From assembly GCA_033557465.1 (NCBI GenBank), contig CM066045.1, positions 133,321,596 through 133,385,595 of the forward strand: a DNA stretch of 64,000 nucleotides, given 5' to 3'. A model generated the notes under the pieces. That model did not search any database. It saw only the letters and a program-made list of their open reading frames with translations, and was not told where the DNA came from. The position numbers and the translations under genes are program-made. This document shows, piece after piece, positions 43,212 through 54,600 of this stretch; the stretch's first letter is position 1; each line of letters starts with the position of its first letter. This DNA comes from Ichthyophis bannanicus. Its lineage: Eukaryota > Chordata > Amphibia > Gymnophiona > Ichthyophiidae.

Positions 43212-44799
43212 TGCGACACCCACCGGCTGGGCCTAGAGGCTGACAGCTGGTAGGCGGCCTTGATGTCCTTTAGAATAAAGTTCTTTTACTCCTCAGGCAA
43301 TAAATTTGTAGTTGAGTCAGTGGTAAGGCTTTGCAAGATTTTTATTTTCTTTTGTGGGGATTTCCAAAAGCACGCTGGGGTTCAAATACAACCAAGGCAG
43401 AAGGATAACATCTCCAAACAGAAAAGATGAACTCAGGAAAACCAGGAGAAACAAATCAAATAAACTTTTCTTTTCTCAGCCTTACTGCTGCTCTGTGTCC
43501 TCACACTCTGCACTGCTCCGTGTGGTCAGACAATGAACTGCAGCAGAACTCTATCACAGCTGTTCTCACTTTGTAATGCAACGTTCCCTCACAGCTCCGT
43601 TGCTCTCAGTCAGTGAACAAACAAACATTGAATGCTTCTTACAACTCTCGTGGTAAGCACTACCCTTACTATAGGGTTTTTTTACATTTCTTCCCTTGTT
43701 ATCTCACAACTGTAGCTTTCCTTTGAGCCAGAGAACAATCCATAGGAACTGGGCAATAGACTTCATTAGGCACGCATGTCTCTATTTGCATTTCTTCAAA
43801 ATCATTTGAACCAACAGAGTCTCTCTCATATTGTGGAGTTTCTTTAAGTTTCCCCTCTCTTAGAAACTGCTGAAACTGGTCCCACAGCAAGTCAGCCCTC
43901 GTAGGTATTTTTGCATTGGAGATAGAATTCCTCTCATTAGAGTGTATCCCTTGCAAAGCCCCTAATTTAGAGGATTCAAAAGCTTCTCTGTTATCTGCGC
44001 TGGGGATTCCAACTCTGGCTAAGCTTTCAATCCACTGATCAATGGTGGAAGGTGAAGGTTTCAGTTCCTGCCCTTTTAAACCAGCCCTTAGCCCTCTTGC
44101 CACATGGTCAGGAAAGAAATTATCGGCTTTACCTTGAGGCTGTTTCTGTATGTCAGCACTGATACCTTTTCCACCTCTCCAGCTATCACTGTTGTCCTAG
44201 TTGCTGGCCTGACGTGCACTCCTCCTCCAGTTACTTGTATTTCTGCTTTTAAATGCTGGCACAATATCTCTTTCTTCCTAGTCTGAAACAGTAGACGGGC
44301 TTTGGCCTGAGACTGCCACTGCCTCTCGGTGAGCTGCTGCTGCCTGAGTTTGAGCCTTCTCTCTGGCTCCTTCTCTCACCCAGACTTCTCTCTCTCTGTC
44401 TGGCTTCAGCCCCTCTCCTCTGGCATTCACTCCAGCAGGTCTCTCGCTGACTCTCACTCCCTGGAGTCTCCCTTCGTCTCTCCGTCTCTGTCCTTGAGCT
44501 TGACTCTGTGCTTGTCTCTTTCCTTGGCTCTCTCCTTGGCTCCCTCCTTGTCCCCTACACGTGGTTTTTAACCACTGCTTCCTGCTGGGCCTTCCCTGTG
44601 CTCCGCCCTCCTCTGACCAATCAGGAGGGTGGCTTGTCTCCACCCCTGAGCTAGGGCGTGTTCTACCCCTTGCAGGGAGCTGAGTTTTTCTCTGATGTAG
44701 GCTGTAATCCCCTTGCACATGTGCACTGTCATTGACTTCCATGGGGCTTTCAGGATTTTCATCCATATCCATGCTTTCTACTATGTTTTCACCATCACA
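43212..44799 (-). mobile_element. LTR-b: coding LTR-like element in LINE
   Basis: This element of 1588 bp has TG..CA ends (TGCGACACCC ... ACCATCACA) and a perfect 4-bp duplication, GTAC, at 43208-43211 and 44800-44803. On the minus strand it ends with an AATAAA (43346-43341) about 130 bases before its 3' end. Removing it restores the LINE reading frame (LLART joined to the RPPKNRI block). It belongs with LTR-a and LTR-c by ends, length, orientation and encoded C-terminus. Confidence 0.75.
43699..44799 (-). pseudogene. MDCSL-type reading frame within LTR-b
   Basis: On the minus strand frame 1 is open from the first base of the element (44799) to 44278, about 173 codons, with an in-frame ATG at 44772 (MDMDENPESPMEV). 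The middle is Gln/Arg/Gly-rich low complexity. A second frame, 44103-43699, encodes 134 residues (SPSTIDQWIESLARVG; LLWDQFQQFLREG) ending PMDCSLAQRKATVVR. A stop or frameshift lies between the two. No known domain is recognised. Confidence 0.5.
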
Positions 44800-46327
44800 G
44801 TACCCTTAGGCCCCGGCCTCCTAAAAACAGAATAGAAGCTATTCGAGATGAGTATCATGGGCTGATCACAAAGGCAACTGGAATAGTGGAGGCTTTTCAA
44901 GCATTTTATTTGAGTCTTTACTCCTCCGAAATGGATCCTAATTCGGCAGCCTTTCAAGAGCTAGTGGGACATTTGCCCCACACTTCATTAACGTCAACGC
45001 AGATCGAAGTGCTTGAGAGACAGGTCTCTGCAGGAGAGGTTAGAGAGGTAATGCAGGATATGAGTATGGGCAAGGCGACGGGCCCAGATGGTATCCCCAT
45101 TGAATTTTATCAAACATTTGCTATAGATCTCGCCCCTTATTTGCTACATTACTTCCAGCTCCTATCCTCTCAATCACTCTCAACAGGTTCGTTTAGTGAG
45201 GCGACAATTGTTGTATTGGAGAAAGCAGGCAGAGATTTGCAGAGTTGAGAATTATCAACCAATATCGTTATTAAATGCTGATTACAAATTGTTTGTCTCA
45301 ATTCTTGCCCGAAGATTGGCAAAAGTAATCCCTTATATAATTCACCCTGACCAATGTGGCTTCATGGCAGGGCAGTCTACGGCCGATAACGCTCGTCTCT
45401 TTATGAATCTCCTGGCTGTATCGGAACGCTTGGATATTCCGGTGGTTGGACCTTCGGTTGATGCAGAGAAAGCCTTTGACCGTTTAGAGTGTGCTTTCTT
45501 GGAACCGGTGTTGCGCTGGTTTGGATTTGGGGACAGTTTCGTCCTCTCGATCCAACTTCTGTATGCAAGACCCTCAGCATGCATTCTTGTAAATGGGGTA
45601 CTTTCGGACCCTTTTCCGCTCAATAGAGGTACAAGGCAAGGCTGTCCGCTCTCCCCCTTACTGTTTAATATTGCACTGGAACCCCTAGCCTTATTACTAT
45701 GACACTCCGAGAAGATTCAGGGTATAGAAGTAGCAGACATACAAATCAAGCTTTCGGCTTATGCCGACGATCTTTTGCTATTTTTACAACCTCAATCGAT
45801 TGACGAAGTCATGACAATAATTGGCTCATACTCCAAGCTATCAGGATATAAGATAAATTGGGCTAAGCCAATAGCATTCCCAATGAACAAGCTTACATTC
45901 TCATCTATGGTAGAACAGTTCCCTTTTTTGTGGGAGGCAAACTCTATCAAGTACTTAGGTGTGAAGGACTGCTCCACTTTGGATGAAACTATTCAATTTA
46001 ATATTAAATATCTGTCTGAGCTGATTCATTCTTTTACTTTGAAATGGTCGCCACTTCATCTGTCATAGTGGGGCAGGATAGACTCAATAAAAATGGTCTT
46101 AGTGCCCAAGGTAAACTATATTTTGGAGATGCTTCTGGTGATTCTGCTGCTTAATTTTTATAAAACAATGGAGCGACTGTTAATCGATTTTCTTTGGCAA
46201 GGGAAACCCCCTAGGATTGCGACAAATAACTTAAAGGCAAACAAGATTAGTGGAGGAATCCAGTTTCCAGATTTCAAGTGGTATTACTTGGCATTTCTGT
46301 TAAAACAAGGCGCAGCATGGTGTGTAC
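44800..46327 (+). pseudogene. Tx1/L1-like LINE, reverse transcriptase (piece 2)
   Basis: RT blocks are GKATGPDGIPIEFYQTF near 45070, an ENYQPISLLNADYKLF block near 45250, DQCGFMAGQSTADNARLF near 45350, VDAEKAFDRLE near 45460, GTRQGCPLSPLLFNIALEPL near 45630 and catalytic YADD at 45760-45771. Damage includes a frame change near 45245, a TGA at 45700-45702 and a TAG near 46065. The piece stops at GTAC 46324-46327, where LTR-c is inserted. Confidence 0.8.
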
Positions 46328-47756
46328 TGTCGTGCCGGCATCCCCTAGTGGCCAATGGCGGTAAGGGCATGCTGTACAACATATTTATTTTCAAGGAGCG
46401 TGGGGTATTCTAAGGCCAAAATGGAGATTGGTCTTAGGTATTTCAGCTCCTTGTGAGAACTCAATAATTAAGCCACGAGTGTAGGAAAACAAGGCTTTTA
46501 TTTCCCCTCTGTGCAAGGGTTCATTAAGACACTAGAAATCAAAGAATGTCCTTTGTTCATAAAGGTTCCAGTAATAAGCAGGTAAAACCAATTGTTAATA
46601 TCTTCACAATTAGTTGAAAGGGTTAAAGGGAGGAATTCAATTCATTCCAGGGCAAAGCAATTAAACAAGACTTCTTATTTACAAGGTGGCTATGGATTCT
46701 AGGCTAGAAGCATACACAAACTACAATCCATAGCTTCTTCCTGAGGAATGGGAATAGTGTTTGCATTTTCTATTTCCCTAAATTCTGCTTCACTACTTTC
46801 CCCCTCAGAGCACACGCTGTCCGTGGCAGTTACAGCTTTACATGGACTGTCTCTGGTATCTTGCCTCCAATAAGACTGTGCTTTAAAGTCTTCTGGTAGT
46901 TCTTTAAACCACTCTGGTTTCTTTCCTCTTCTTACAAACTGAGTTTTAGCTTTAGCAGTGCTTTTAGGAGTTAAGCTTTCATTAGCAGGAATAAAACTTT
47001 CATACCTTGAGTTTCTGTAGCTTGAAGCTCTGGAGCCTTCTCTCTCATGAACGTCTCTGTGACAACAGGTTTTCTGTCGGTAGCTTCTGGGCAGTGCTGG
47101 ACTTCCTGAAAGCTTAGTAAAACCTGGTGCGGATTCTCCAGCTCTATGCTTCAGTGACAAAGTAGCTTTGTTAAAAACCCCTTCCCTTCGAGTACCTGGT
47201 AAAGCTTGTTCTGCACACTCCAATGCCTGCAGGCTTTCCTCCAAGCCTGGCTCTCTGGCTCTCGGTATATGTCTCTCAGCTTTGGACTCAGGAACGTTGC
47301 TTAAGCAGGGAGTGGCATACCCTCCAGCCTGACTGTTTTCCTTAGCAGACTCCCTCTGAACAGTGGCTCTTGTAGCTTGGCCCCTCTGAATTCTACCTCT
47401 GTGAATTCTGTCCTTTTGGGCTTGCTCAAGGAGGATTCCTTCCTTCAGGTCTCTCCTTCCTTCTTCAGCCGTAATCCTTGTTCCTGCTGTTCCAGCTTCT
47501 GCTGCTTCTCCTGTTCCTTCCTTTTCTCCTTCTTTGCTTTGCTAACATTAAGCTTCCGTTTATAAAGGGATCTTCCCTTTGAATCTCCTGGGCTCATTTC
47601 CAGGTGCAACTGGTTAGATCTCCTAGCCTCATTAACCTCTGTAGAATCATTCCTGCCCCCTCTAGCTGTGCTTTGAGGTAATTGCACACCTAGAGCTTTG
47701 TGAGAAACAGAGTATTTTTTCAACTCTGCACCTTTATTAGTACCAGCCCCATGACA
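46328..47756 (-). mobile_element. LTR-c: coding LTR-like element in LINE
   Basis: This element of 1429 bp has TG..CA ends (TGTCGTGCCGG ... CCCATGACA), again with a perfect GTAC duplication (46324-46327 and 47757-47760). The minus strand has AATAAA at 46502-46497, about 170 bases from its 3' end. The LINE frame continues across the site when it is removed. It is the second of two LTR-like insertions in the same LINE at the same 4-bp target. Confidence 0.75.
46699..47756 (-). pseudogene. MDCSL-type reading frame within LTR-c
   Basis: Frame 1 on the minus strand is open from the first base (47756) to 47445, about 104 codons, and includes a Lys/Glu/Gln-rich probable coiled coil (KKEKRKEQEKQQKLEQQEQG). 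A second frame from 47244 to 46699 (182 codons) ends EEAMDCSLCMLLA. It contains KPEWFKELPEDFKAQSYW, loosely comparable in position to WxxFxxFLxEG in LTR-b. The two are presumably parts of one gene with a lesion between. Function unknown. Confidence 0.5.
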
Positions 47757-49113
47757 GTACCTAAGGCTGGGAGATCAGAGGCCAATGTGGCTTGAGTTGG
47801 AGGAGAGGTTGGTAGCTCCTATACCCTTGTCTTTGTTGACTGGCATGAGGCTTCCGGATACTTTGGGGGATGCCAAAATAATTCAGGCTACTCAAGAGGC
47901 TTATTATTTCCTAGCAGGAGTTTTAGGATAAGACAATCCCCCTTCGTTCCTCCTACCTTTATGGTACAACCCCAAATTCAAGATTGGTCACAAGGTATTC
48001 ACTTGGAAGCATTGGCAAGATAGGGGCATCTGGACCATAGGGCAGCTATTTAAGGTAAAGGAATGGAAGTCTTTTGAAGAACTGCAACAGGAGTTCGATT
48101 TATCTGCTGCATGTTATTTCCAGTGGGTACAGTTAAGACACTGTTTAGCTATGTCCAAAGTGGATCTCGAGAATCTAGTGGAAGAGTGGGGACTACAAAA
48201 GGTGGCAAAGAGTTGTCAAAGCGTAAAAGGCACAGCCTCCAAATTTTATGCATTACTAAGGGATGGGTCTGTGCCTCCTCTGTTGGGCTTAGGGAAAGCA
48301 TGGGAAAATGATTTGGGTTGCTCCATCTCTTCGCAATCTTGGCAGCAGATCTGGGGCCAGTTGAACAGAGTGTCCAGGGTGGCTGCCCTCACCCAGTCTT
48401 TATTTTTTCTAATGCACAGGGCGTATATTACGCCTGTTAGGATCACTAAATGGGATGCAACCATTCATAACAGGTATTGGACATGTTATGAGAGCCCGGG
48501 TACCTTGAAACATATGGTGTTTGATTGCCTTTACGTTCAGAGATTTTGGTGACAGGTATGGAACAAGATTAAAATTGTCTTACGCTTTCAGGAACCCTTG
48601 ACATGGAACATCGTTATCCTGCGCTCTACTGCTGGTGGTCTAACGTTAGCAAAAGAGAAGAAGTTTTTGTTTAATTTCATGTTGGCTATTGCTTTAAAAT
48701 GAATAATGGTTTATTGGAAGGATTCTTCTAAATTGGATGGTCATGATTGGTGGAATTTGGTGTGCTTATATTCCAGGTATGAAAAAGCACAGGATAGAGT
48801 GATAGTGCAGAGGGGCCTGAGAGGCAAATTAGAGTTGGTCCAAGACCATAGTCAGAATGCAAGTCTAGTTGTGAACAAGTGGCAATGTCTTAACGACTAT
48901 GCTGTTTTGGCAAAGTATACTATAGTATAGTAATTTCTGTAGTTGGCAGTCTTTTATGAGCGTAGAGCCTACTGCAGCCTCAATAAAGAGGTGGACTACC
49001 TCAGGGAGACGGGGAGGGGATTGTGGGGAGTGGGGGTGAGGTTTATGAGCTGTTGTTGACTGTGTGTTTTGTAGTGTGTAGATTTGAAATACAAATAAAT
49101 AAACAAAAAAAAA
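47757..49113 (+). mobile_element. Tx1/L1-like LINE, C-terminal part and tail (piece 3)
   Basis: The LINE resumes after LTR-c with a readable frame (CVPKAGRSEANVA-like join). Its C-terminal region includes a 133-codon frame at 48151-48552 with SLFFLMHRAYITPVRI and CYESPGTLKHMVFDCLYVQ, a Cys/His block of the kind found at L1-group ORF2 C-termini. It ends with an A-rich tail at 49086-49113. DIRS H sequence follows at 49114. Confidence 0.75.
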
Positions 49114-50466
49114 GAGCAGCATGGCCCTTGAGGCCAGCCATACTGCAGGGTGAACAATCTGCCTCCTGCAATATCTGTGGTTTGTCATCAACTACCCCAA
49201 ATCCCACCTCTCTCCAGCCCAACACCTAGAGTTTATAAGCACCTAGCTGAACACGTTACAGGTCAAGGCCTCCCTTCCAAAGGAGATGGCACTTCGCCTC
49301 GTGCAGCTAGCGAGAAAGCTCCGGACTCACTGGTCAGTACCAGCTTGCCGCCTCCTCCGGTTGCTGGGCCACATGGCCTCAACAGTGCATGTCACGCCCC
49401 TAGCCCACTTGCACATGTGGGCGCCCAGTGGTGCCCCCACTCCCAATGGACCCAAGCCATGGGCAGGTTGTGCGACAAGGTCCTAGTCACCCGCCAACTG
49501 GCATATTCCCTCAACTGGTGGCAGTCCCTACGCCACCTGCAGGAGGGGATGCCATTCTAGGCACCTGCACCGCAGATGGTCCTAACCACGGATGCCTCTT
49601 TTCTGGGTTGGGGAGCACACTGTGGAGACCTCCACACTCAAGGCAGCCGGTCGCAAGAAAAGTTACTCATGCAGATCATCTTCCTGGAACTCAGGGCTAT
49701 TTTCCTAGCCCTGTGAATGTTCCGCTGCCACTTGTGCAACCATCTTGTGCTCATCCAGATGAACAACCAGGTCACCATGTTCTATGTGAACAAGCAAGTG
49801 GGAACGGGTTTGTATTGCCTCTGCCAGGAAGCGGTGACTCTCCTCACCTTTGCAGTATGCCACTGAATGCTCCTACAAGCAGTATACCTTTCAGGCCCGA
49901 ACAACTGATTGGTGGACAAGCTCAGCAGAGTCCTCCACCCACACGAATGGCATCTGCACCCCAAGGTGGCACAGCGACTCTTCTGCCTCTGGGGCAGGCC
50001 CGAGATGGACCTGTTCACCTCCCCGAACAACACGCAGCTTCCCCACTTCTGCTCATGCCAGCCACACCTGGAGAGAGTGGCAGCAGATGCCTTCCTAATC
50101 CCATGGTCCAGGGGCCTCCTCTATGCCTTCCCACCAACTCCTCTGGTGACCAAGACTCTCTTCAAAATCCAGAGCGAGCGGACATTAGTGATTCTGATTG
50201 CTCCCAGATGGGCCTGGCAACCCTGGTTCCCTCTGCTGCTCTTCCTGTCAGTGGCACTCCCAGTCCCGCTGGGTCAGGATCTGGATATTCTGTCCCCGGA
50301 GGAAGGCTCCCTCCTGCACCCCAACCTAGGGTCGCTAGCGTTGATGGTGTGGCTGCTGAAAGGGTAACTTTGGCTCACTTCAGTCTCCCAGTAGAAGTTG
50401 AGGAGATCCTGTTGGCCTCCCGAAAACTCTCCACCAGATGGGCATACGCCTTCAAATGGAGGAGGT
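49114..50466 (+). pseudogene. Pol end and YR start of DIRS H
   Basis: H resumes in the RT thumb (WFVINYPKSHLSP near 49185; RLLGHMASTVHVTP near 49355). RNase H follows with TTDASFLGWGAH near 49578, FLELRA near 49685, and the active-site block reading MNNQVTMFYVNKQ, where relatives have TDNQVAMF, so the Asp is lost. The C-terminal domain (EMDLFTSPNNTQLPHF, YAFPPTPLV, APRWAWQPWFP) ends LLKG-stop at 50365-50367. The YR starts in the -1 frame (VEEILLASRKLS) and is cut by G at 50466, within the KWRRF block. Confidence 0.8.
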
Positions 50467-50640
50467 TTTCTCCAGGACCAAGCAGGAAGTCAGTCCTGAC
50501 ATATGGGTGTCATCGACGTCGATGAAGCCCTAGCGGAGCATTTCCCCAGCTTTCCATGAAAGCCTTTGGGAATGCAGGTACGCATGCGCGGTTCCCTTCC
50601 CGCCTAAAGGTGCCATCTTACCTCAGTCTCTCTTTTTCCG
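50467..50640. repeat. Left inverted terminal repeat of G
   Basis: This is the inverted partner of 55985-56160, with TCATCGACGTCGATGAAGCC near 50510 and GCATGCGCGGTTCCC near 50585. The tip, ttttctccaggaccaagcagg, is acceptor-like. Confidence 0.85.
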
Positions 50641-50880
50641 AGAAACCCACCGGATGTGTGTCCTGTCATCCCAGATAAAAGTTTGATTTTTCGGCGATTC
50701 TCGCTATTTTTTCTTCTCCGGTTCGACGCCGGTTCCCCTCCCGCCAGGTTCGGTACACCGGTATCGAGCCCGTTTCTACTTTTTTGTTTTTTGCCCTTCG
50801 TGGCTGGCTTTCGCGCCCTTTTTTTGCTTTTCCCTGGAAGGCCGGACCTTTGACCTCGCGGGGACTCTTTTTTTTCCCCG

Positions 50881-52743
50881 ATGGCTTCCAATGGTTTTAA
50901 AAAGTGTGATCGTTGTAAGAAGCTGATGTCTCTCACCGACACACATGACTGCTGCCTTCGGTGCCTCGGTCCTGATCATGACCCTAAGACGTGTGGACCG
51001 TGTGGGAAGATGTCTTCCAAGGCACTGCGAAGTCGCCAGCAGCAGAAAGAAAGGCTTTTTTCTGACTCGGCCTCCGGCCGGGTCTGAACCTCGTCTAAGG
51101 CCTCGACATCTCGGGATTCGGATCCCGAGCACCGTCGTGGCTCCTCAGACAGGGGGTCCCCCGACCGGGAACACAAGAGGAAGAAGCAGCTCATGAGGGC
51201 GTCGTCGGAAGAGGTCCCTGGCTCCTCGTGGGCCAGGTCTAAGACCCCCGACCATTGCCCCGGGCCCATGGAACAGGAGAAGCCTGCCAAAGTTCCTCGC
51301 GTGGAGCCGGAGTCTGCTGGACACGTAAGTCCTGTAGTCCTCGTGGACTCTCCTCCCAGAGAGCCGATGCGCCGGGCCCGAGTCGGTGGCTGCTGAGTCT
51401 CCTGAGCTGAGTCTCAGGATGACAGCCTTGGAGTGCAGACTGTCTGCCTTCATGGAACAGCAGCGGGCGCTGATGGCCAGCCTGTCTGGCGCATCTGCCC
51501 CGACCACCGGGACATCGAAGTCGACCCCGGAGACTGAGCCGATACTCGAGACCATAAAGGCTCGAGGTTGACCTCGGTCTCCCTCGACCTCCCGTTCGGG
51601 ACCGAGGGCGTCGGGGCGGGTGCTCCTGGGCCCCACGAAGTCGTACCCCGACTCCTCATCGGACAAGTCCGCCTGGGAGACGGAGGATGAGGAGTCCCCC
51701 GACACTTTCAAGACTCAGTGCGTCCCGTCAGACTCACCGCAGTCTGAACCCCGGAGTAGATCCCCTCTGGAGGATACTCGGTTCTCGGTGTTTGTCCGGG
51801 ATATGGCCACCACGTTGGCTATCCCGGCAGACCCCGAGGAAGAGCCTCGAGCCGAGGAGCTCGAGCCTCTGCAGTACGACTCTCCTCCGAAGGAGGCCTT
51901 TACTGTCCCGGTTCCTCCGATGCTGGAACGGCTCCTCTTCTGGATGTGGGAGGCACCGGCCTCGGCGTCGGTTCTAAGCAAGCGGGTCGATTCAATCTAT
52001 CGACTCCAGAAGAGCCCTGGCTTTCAGAAGGCGCAGCTACCACACCATTCCATGGTGGTGGAATCGGCCATGCATCGCCTGAAAAGTCAGAAGATGCACT
52101 CCGTGGTGCCTCCTGGCAGGGAGGCCCGAAACCTCGATGGTTTTGGTAGAAAGTGCTTCCAGGGCTCGATGCTTGCTTGCCTGTGTCCAGTCTTACCAGC
52201 TGTACATGGGCATGTACTTGCGGGACCTGGCCATGGAGTTGGCCGGGTTCTCTGCTGGTCTCTCCGGGGAGCCCTTGCAGAGGTTCAAGTCCTTGTCCTC
52301 GGGAATTTGGGAATGCTCCAAGTTTATGTCCCGCGCCGCCTACGATGGCTTCGAGGCTTCGGCCCGAGTTGCGGCAGCCAGCATCGCGGCAGTCATCGGA
52401 CCTCGAGCCATGGGTTCAGGACAAATTGGTCGATGTCCCTTGCCGAGGTGAAAAACATTTTGGCAAGCCCATGACCGAGAAGGCCGCTCAGCTCGAGACC
52501 GAGCACCTTACCAGGACAAGGCTGTCTAGAAAGACTTCTGCCCCTTCTCACAAGAAGAAGGGCTCGGGTAAAAAGCCCTTTTACCCGAGGAAGGGCACTG
52601 CCTACAAACAGTACTCTCAGTATCAGGCTGCCCAAGCTGCACCCCAGGGTCAGCAAGCCAAGGGGCAGGGTAATGGGCCCCGTAGGCAGAGGACCCCCAA
52701 GCCTCCGGCCCCTGCTCCCACTCAGCAGGGTGGGGTTTTTTAA
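50881..52743 (+). pseudogene. Gag-like ORF1 of DIRS G
   Basis: Starts ATG 50881 (MASNGFKKCDRCKKLMS). The Cys/His cluster spans residues 9-43 (CDRC, THDCCLRC, GPDHDPKTCGPC). A Ser/Pro-rich linker follows, then a SPLEDTRFSVFVRDMATTLA block near 51770, LPHHSMVVES near 52040, LDGFGRKCFQGSML near 52132, LYMGMYLRDLAMEL near 52200 and a basic tail ending PAPTQQGGVF with TAA at 52741-52743. It is broken by stops near 51087 and 51570 and by frame changes near 51390, 52170 and 52390. Confidence 0.8.
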
Positions 52744-54600
52744 CTCCTTAGGCATAGCCTCTCTGTCCCTGCTCTCCCAACCCTGCACAGGAGGTCGCCT
52801 CGCCCTCTTTTCCCACCAGTGGCCCCGCATCACTGGGGACAGTTGGGTGTTAAACATAGTCCACAGGGGCTATGCACTACACTTTCACCAACTGCCTCCT
52901 CCATATTTTCCAGGGGAGCCTCCAAGGCCTCCCCTGCACACAGATCTTCTCCTGCAGGAGCTCCAAGGTCTGTTGGTGGACAGGGCGGTGGAGCCTGTGC
53001 CCCTTCACATGCACGGTCGAGGGTTCTTTTCCAGATACTTCCTGGTACCCAAAAGAACCAGTGGCCTTCGACCTATTTTGGACCTCAGGAATCTCAACAA
53101 GTTCCTAGAGAAAGAAAAGTTCAAAATGCTTACTCTTGGAACACTTCTGCCCTACCTCCAGCAGGGAGATTGGCTATGCTCCTTAGATCTAAAGGATGCG
53201 TAAACTCACATCCTCATTCATCCAGACCACAGAAAGTACCTCAGGTTCATTGTGGGAGGAAACCATTATCAGTACAGGGTACTGCCTTTTGGCCTAACCT
53301 CCGCTCCCAGAGTCTTTACCAAATGCCTGGCAGTGTTTGCGGCCTACCTGAGAAATCAAGGAATCTTTGTCTTCCCCTATCTGGACGACTGGCTCATCAG
53401 GGGTCAGACATGCCAGGAGGCCCGACAGGCCACTCTCAGAACTATTGCTCTTCTTCAAAGCTTGGGGTTTGTAATAAACTTCGCAAAGTCCACTTTGCTC
53501 CCCTCCCAGAACTTGGAGTTCATAGGAGCAAGACTGGACTCTGTCCTGGCAAAAGCATTCTTGCCAGCAGACAGGGCCCAAAGACTGATGAACTTGGCAA
53601 ACCAGTTTCTCAGCAGGTCACTGGTCTCCGCCAGACTCTGCCTGAGGCTTCTTGGCCACATGGCTTCGACAGTTCATGTAATGCCAGGCTCCATATGAGG
53701 CCTGCTCAGTGGTGCCTTCGGAATCAGTGGTCACAGGCCACAGGCAGCCTCAGAGACAGGATAAGGGTGTCCAAACCCTTTCTAGACTCCCTCAACTGGT
53801 GGCTACACCCACCCAATCTACTGAAAGGGGTGCCTTTTCAGATTCCTGGGTACACAGTGGTGCTGACCACAGACGCCTCCCTGCAAGACTGGGGGGCTCA
53901 TTGTCTGGACAAGTGCACCCAGGGCCTGTGGTCTCCTTGGGAAGCCGCACAGCAGATCAATCTCCTAGAACTCAGGGCTATTCGCTTAGCACTCAAAACT
54001 TTCTCTCCTGCCCTGGCTCATCAATCTGTCCTGGTTCAGACAGACAACCAGGTAGCCATGTTTTATGTGAACAAGCAGGGCGGGACTGGGTCCAGGCTCC
54101 TTTGTCAGGAGGCACAGGACCTTTGCTCATTTGCCCTCAAGCACAACATGCTCCTCAAGGCTGTATACCTACCAGGCCAGGACAACTACCTGGTCGACAG
54201 GTTGAGCAGAATTCTGCAGCCCCACGAGTGGCAGCTACATCCTTTGGTAGTTCAGAAGATCTTCCTGAAATGGGGTCTTCCTTCGATAGATCTGTTTGCC
54301 AGCCCACTGAACAAACAGCTGCCACAGTTCTGCTCCAGACAGCCGCATCCTCTGCGAGTAGCAGCAGATGCTTTTCTGATACCATGGTCTCAGGGCCTCC
54401 TGTATGCGTTTCCTCCCACGCCTTTGGTGGCCCGTACTCTGTTCAAGATTCTTCAGGACAAGGCCTCGGTCCTGCTGGTGGCTCCCAGGTGGCCGAGACA
54501 GCCTTGGTTTCCGCGTCTGCTTCAACTGGCAGTGGATTCCCCACTACCTCTGGGGTTGCAACCCGACCTTCTCTCCCAGGATCAGGGGCAAAGCTCTCAA
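52673..54600 (+). pseudogene. Pol (RT-RNase H-C-terminal domain) of DIRS G
   Basis: Pol opens upstream of the gag stop in the +1 frame. RT motifs are GFFSRYFLVPKRTSG near 53025, LLPYLQQGDWLCSLDLKDA near 53145 followed by a TAA in place of Tyr (53201-53203), and VFPYLDDWL near 53375. A frame change occurs near 53690. RNase H (TTDASLQDWGAH near 53870, LLELRAI, TDNQVAMFYVNKQGG near 54040) and the C-terminal block (IDLFASPLNKQLPQF, YAFPPTPLV, APRWPRQPWFP) then read without a stop. Confidence 0.85.

Noticed and set aside
42478..43236. Host endonuclease-type gene
   Set aside because: The motifs are those of an apurinic-type LINE endonuclease, and it continues into a LINE RT once LTR-b is removed.
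44329..44571. Ser/Leu-rich plus-strand frame
   Set aside because: It is the reverse of the Gln/Arg-rich low-complexity stretch of LTR-b and reflects the skewed composition only.
52819..53680. First third of the 839-codon frame ending at 55338
   Set aside because: Here the genuine RT is in another frame (YLDDW near 53375). Only the part after about 53690 is real pol/recombinase, so the apparent long protein is a join of a shadow and a gene.
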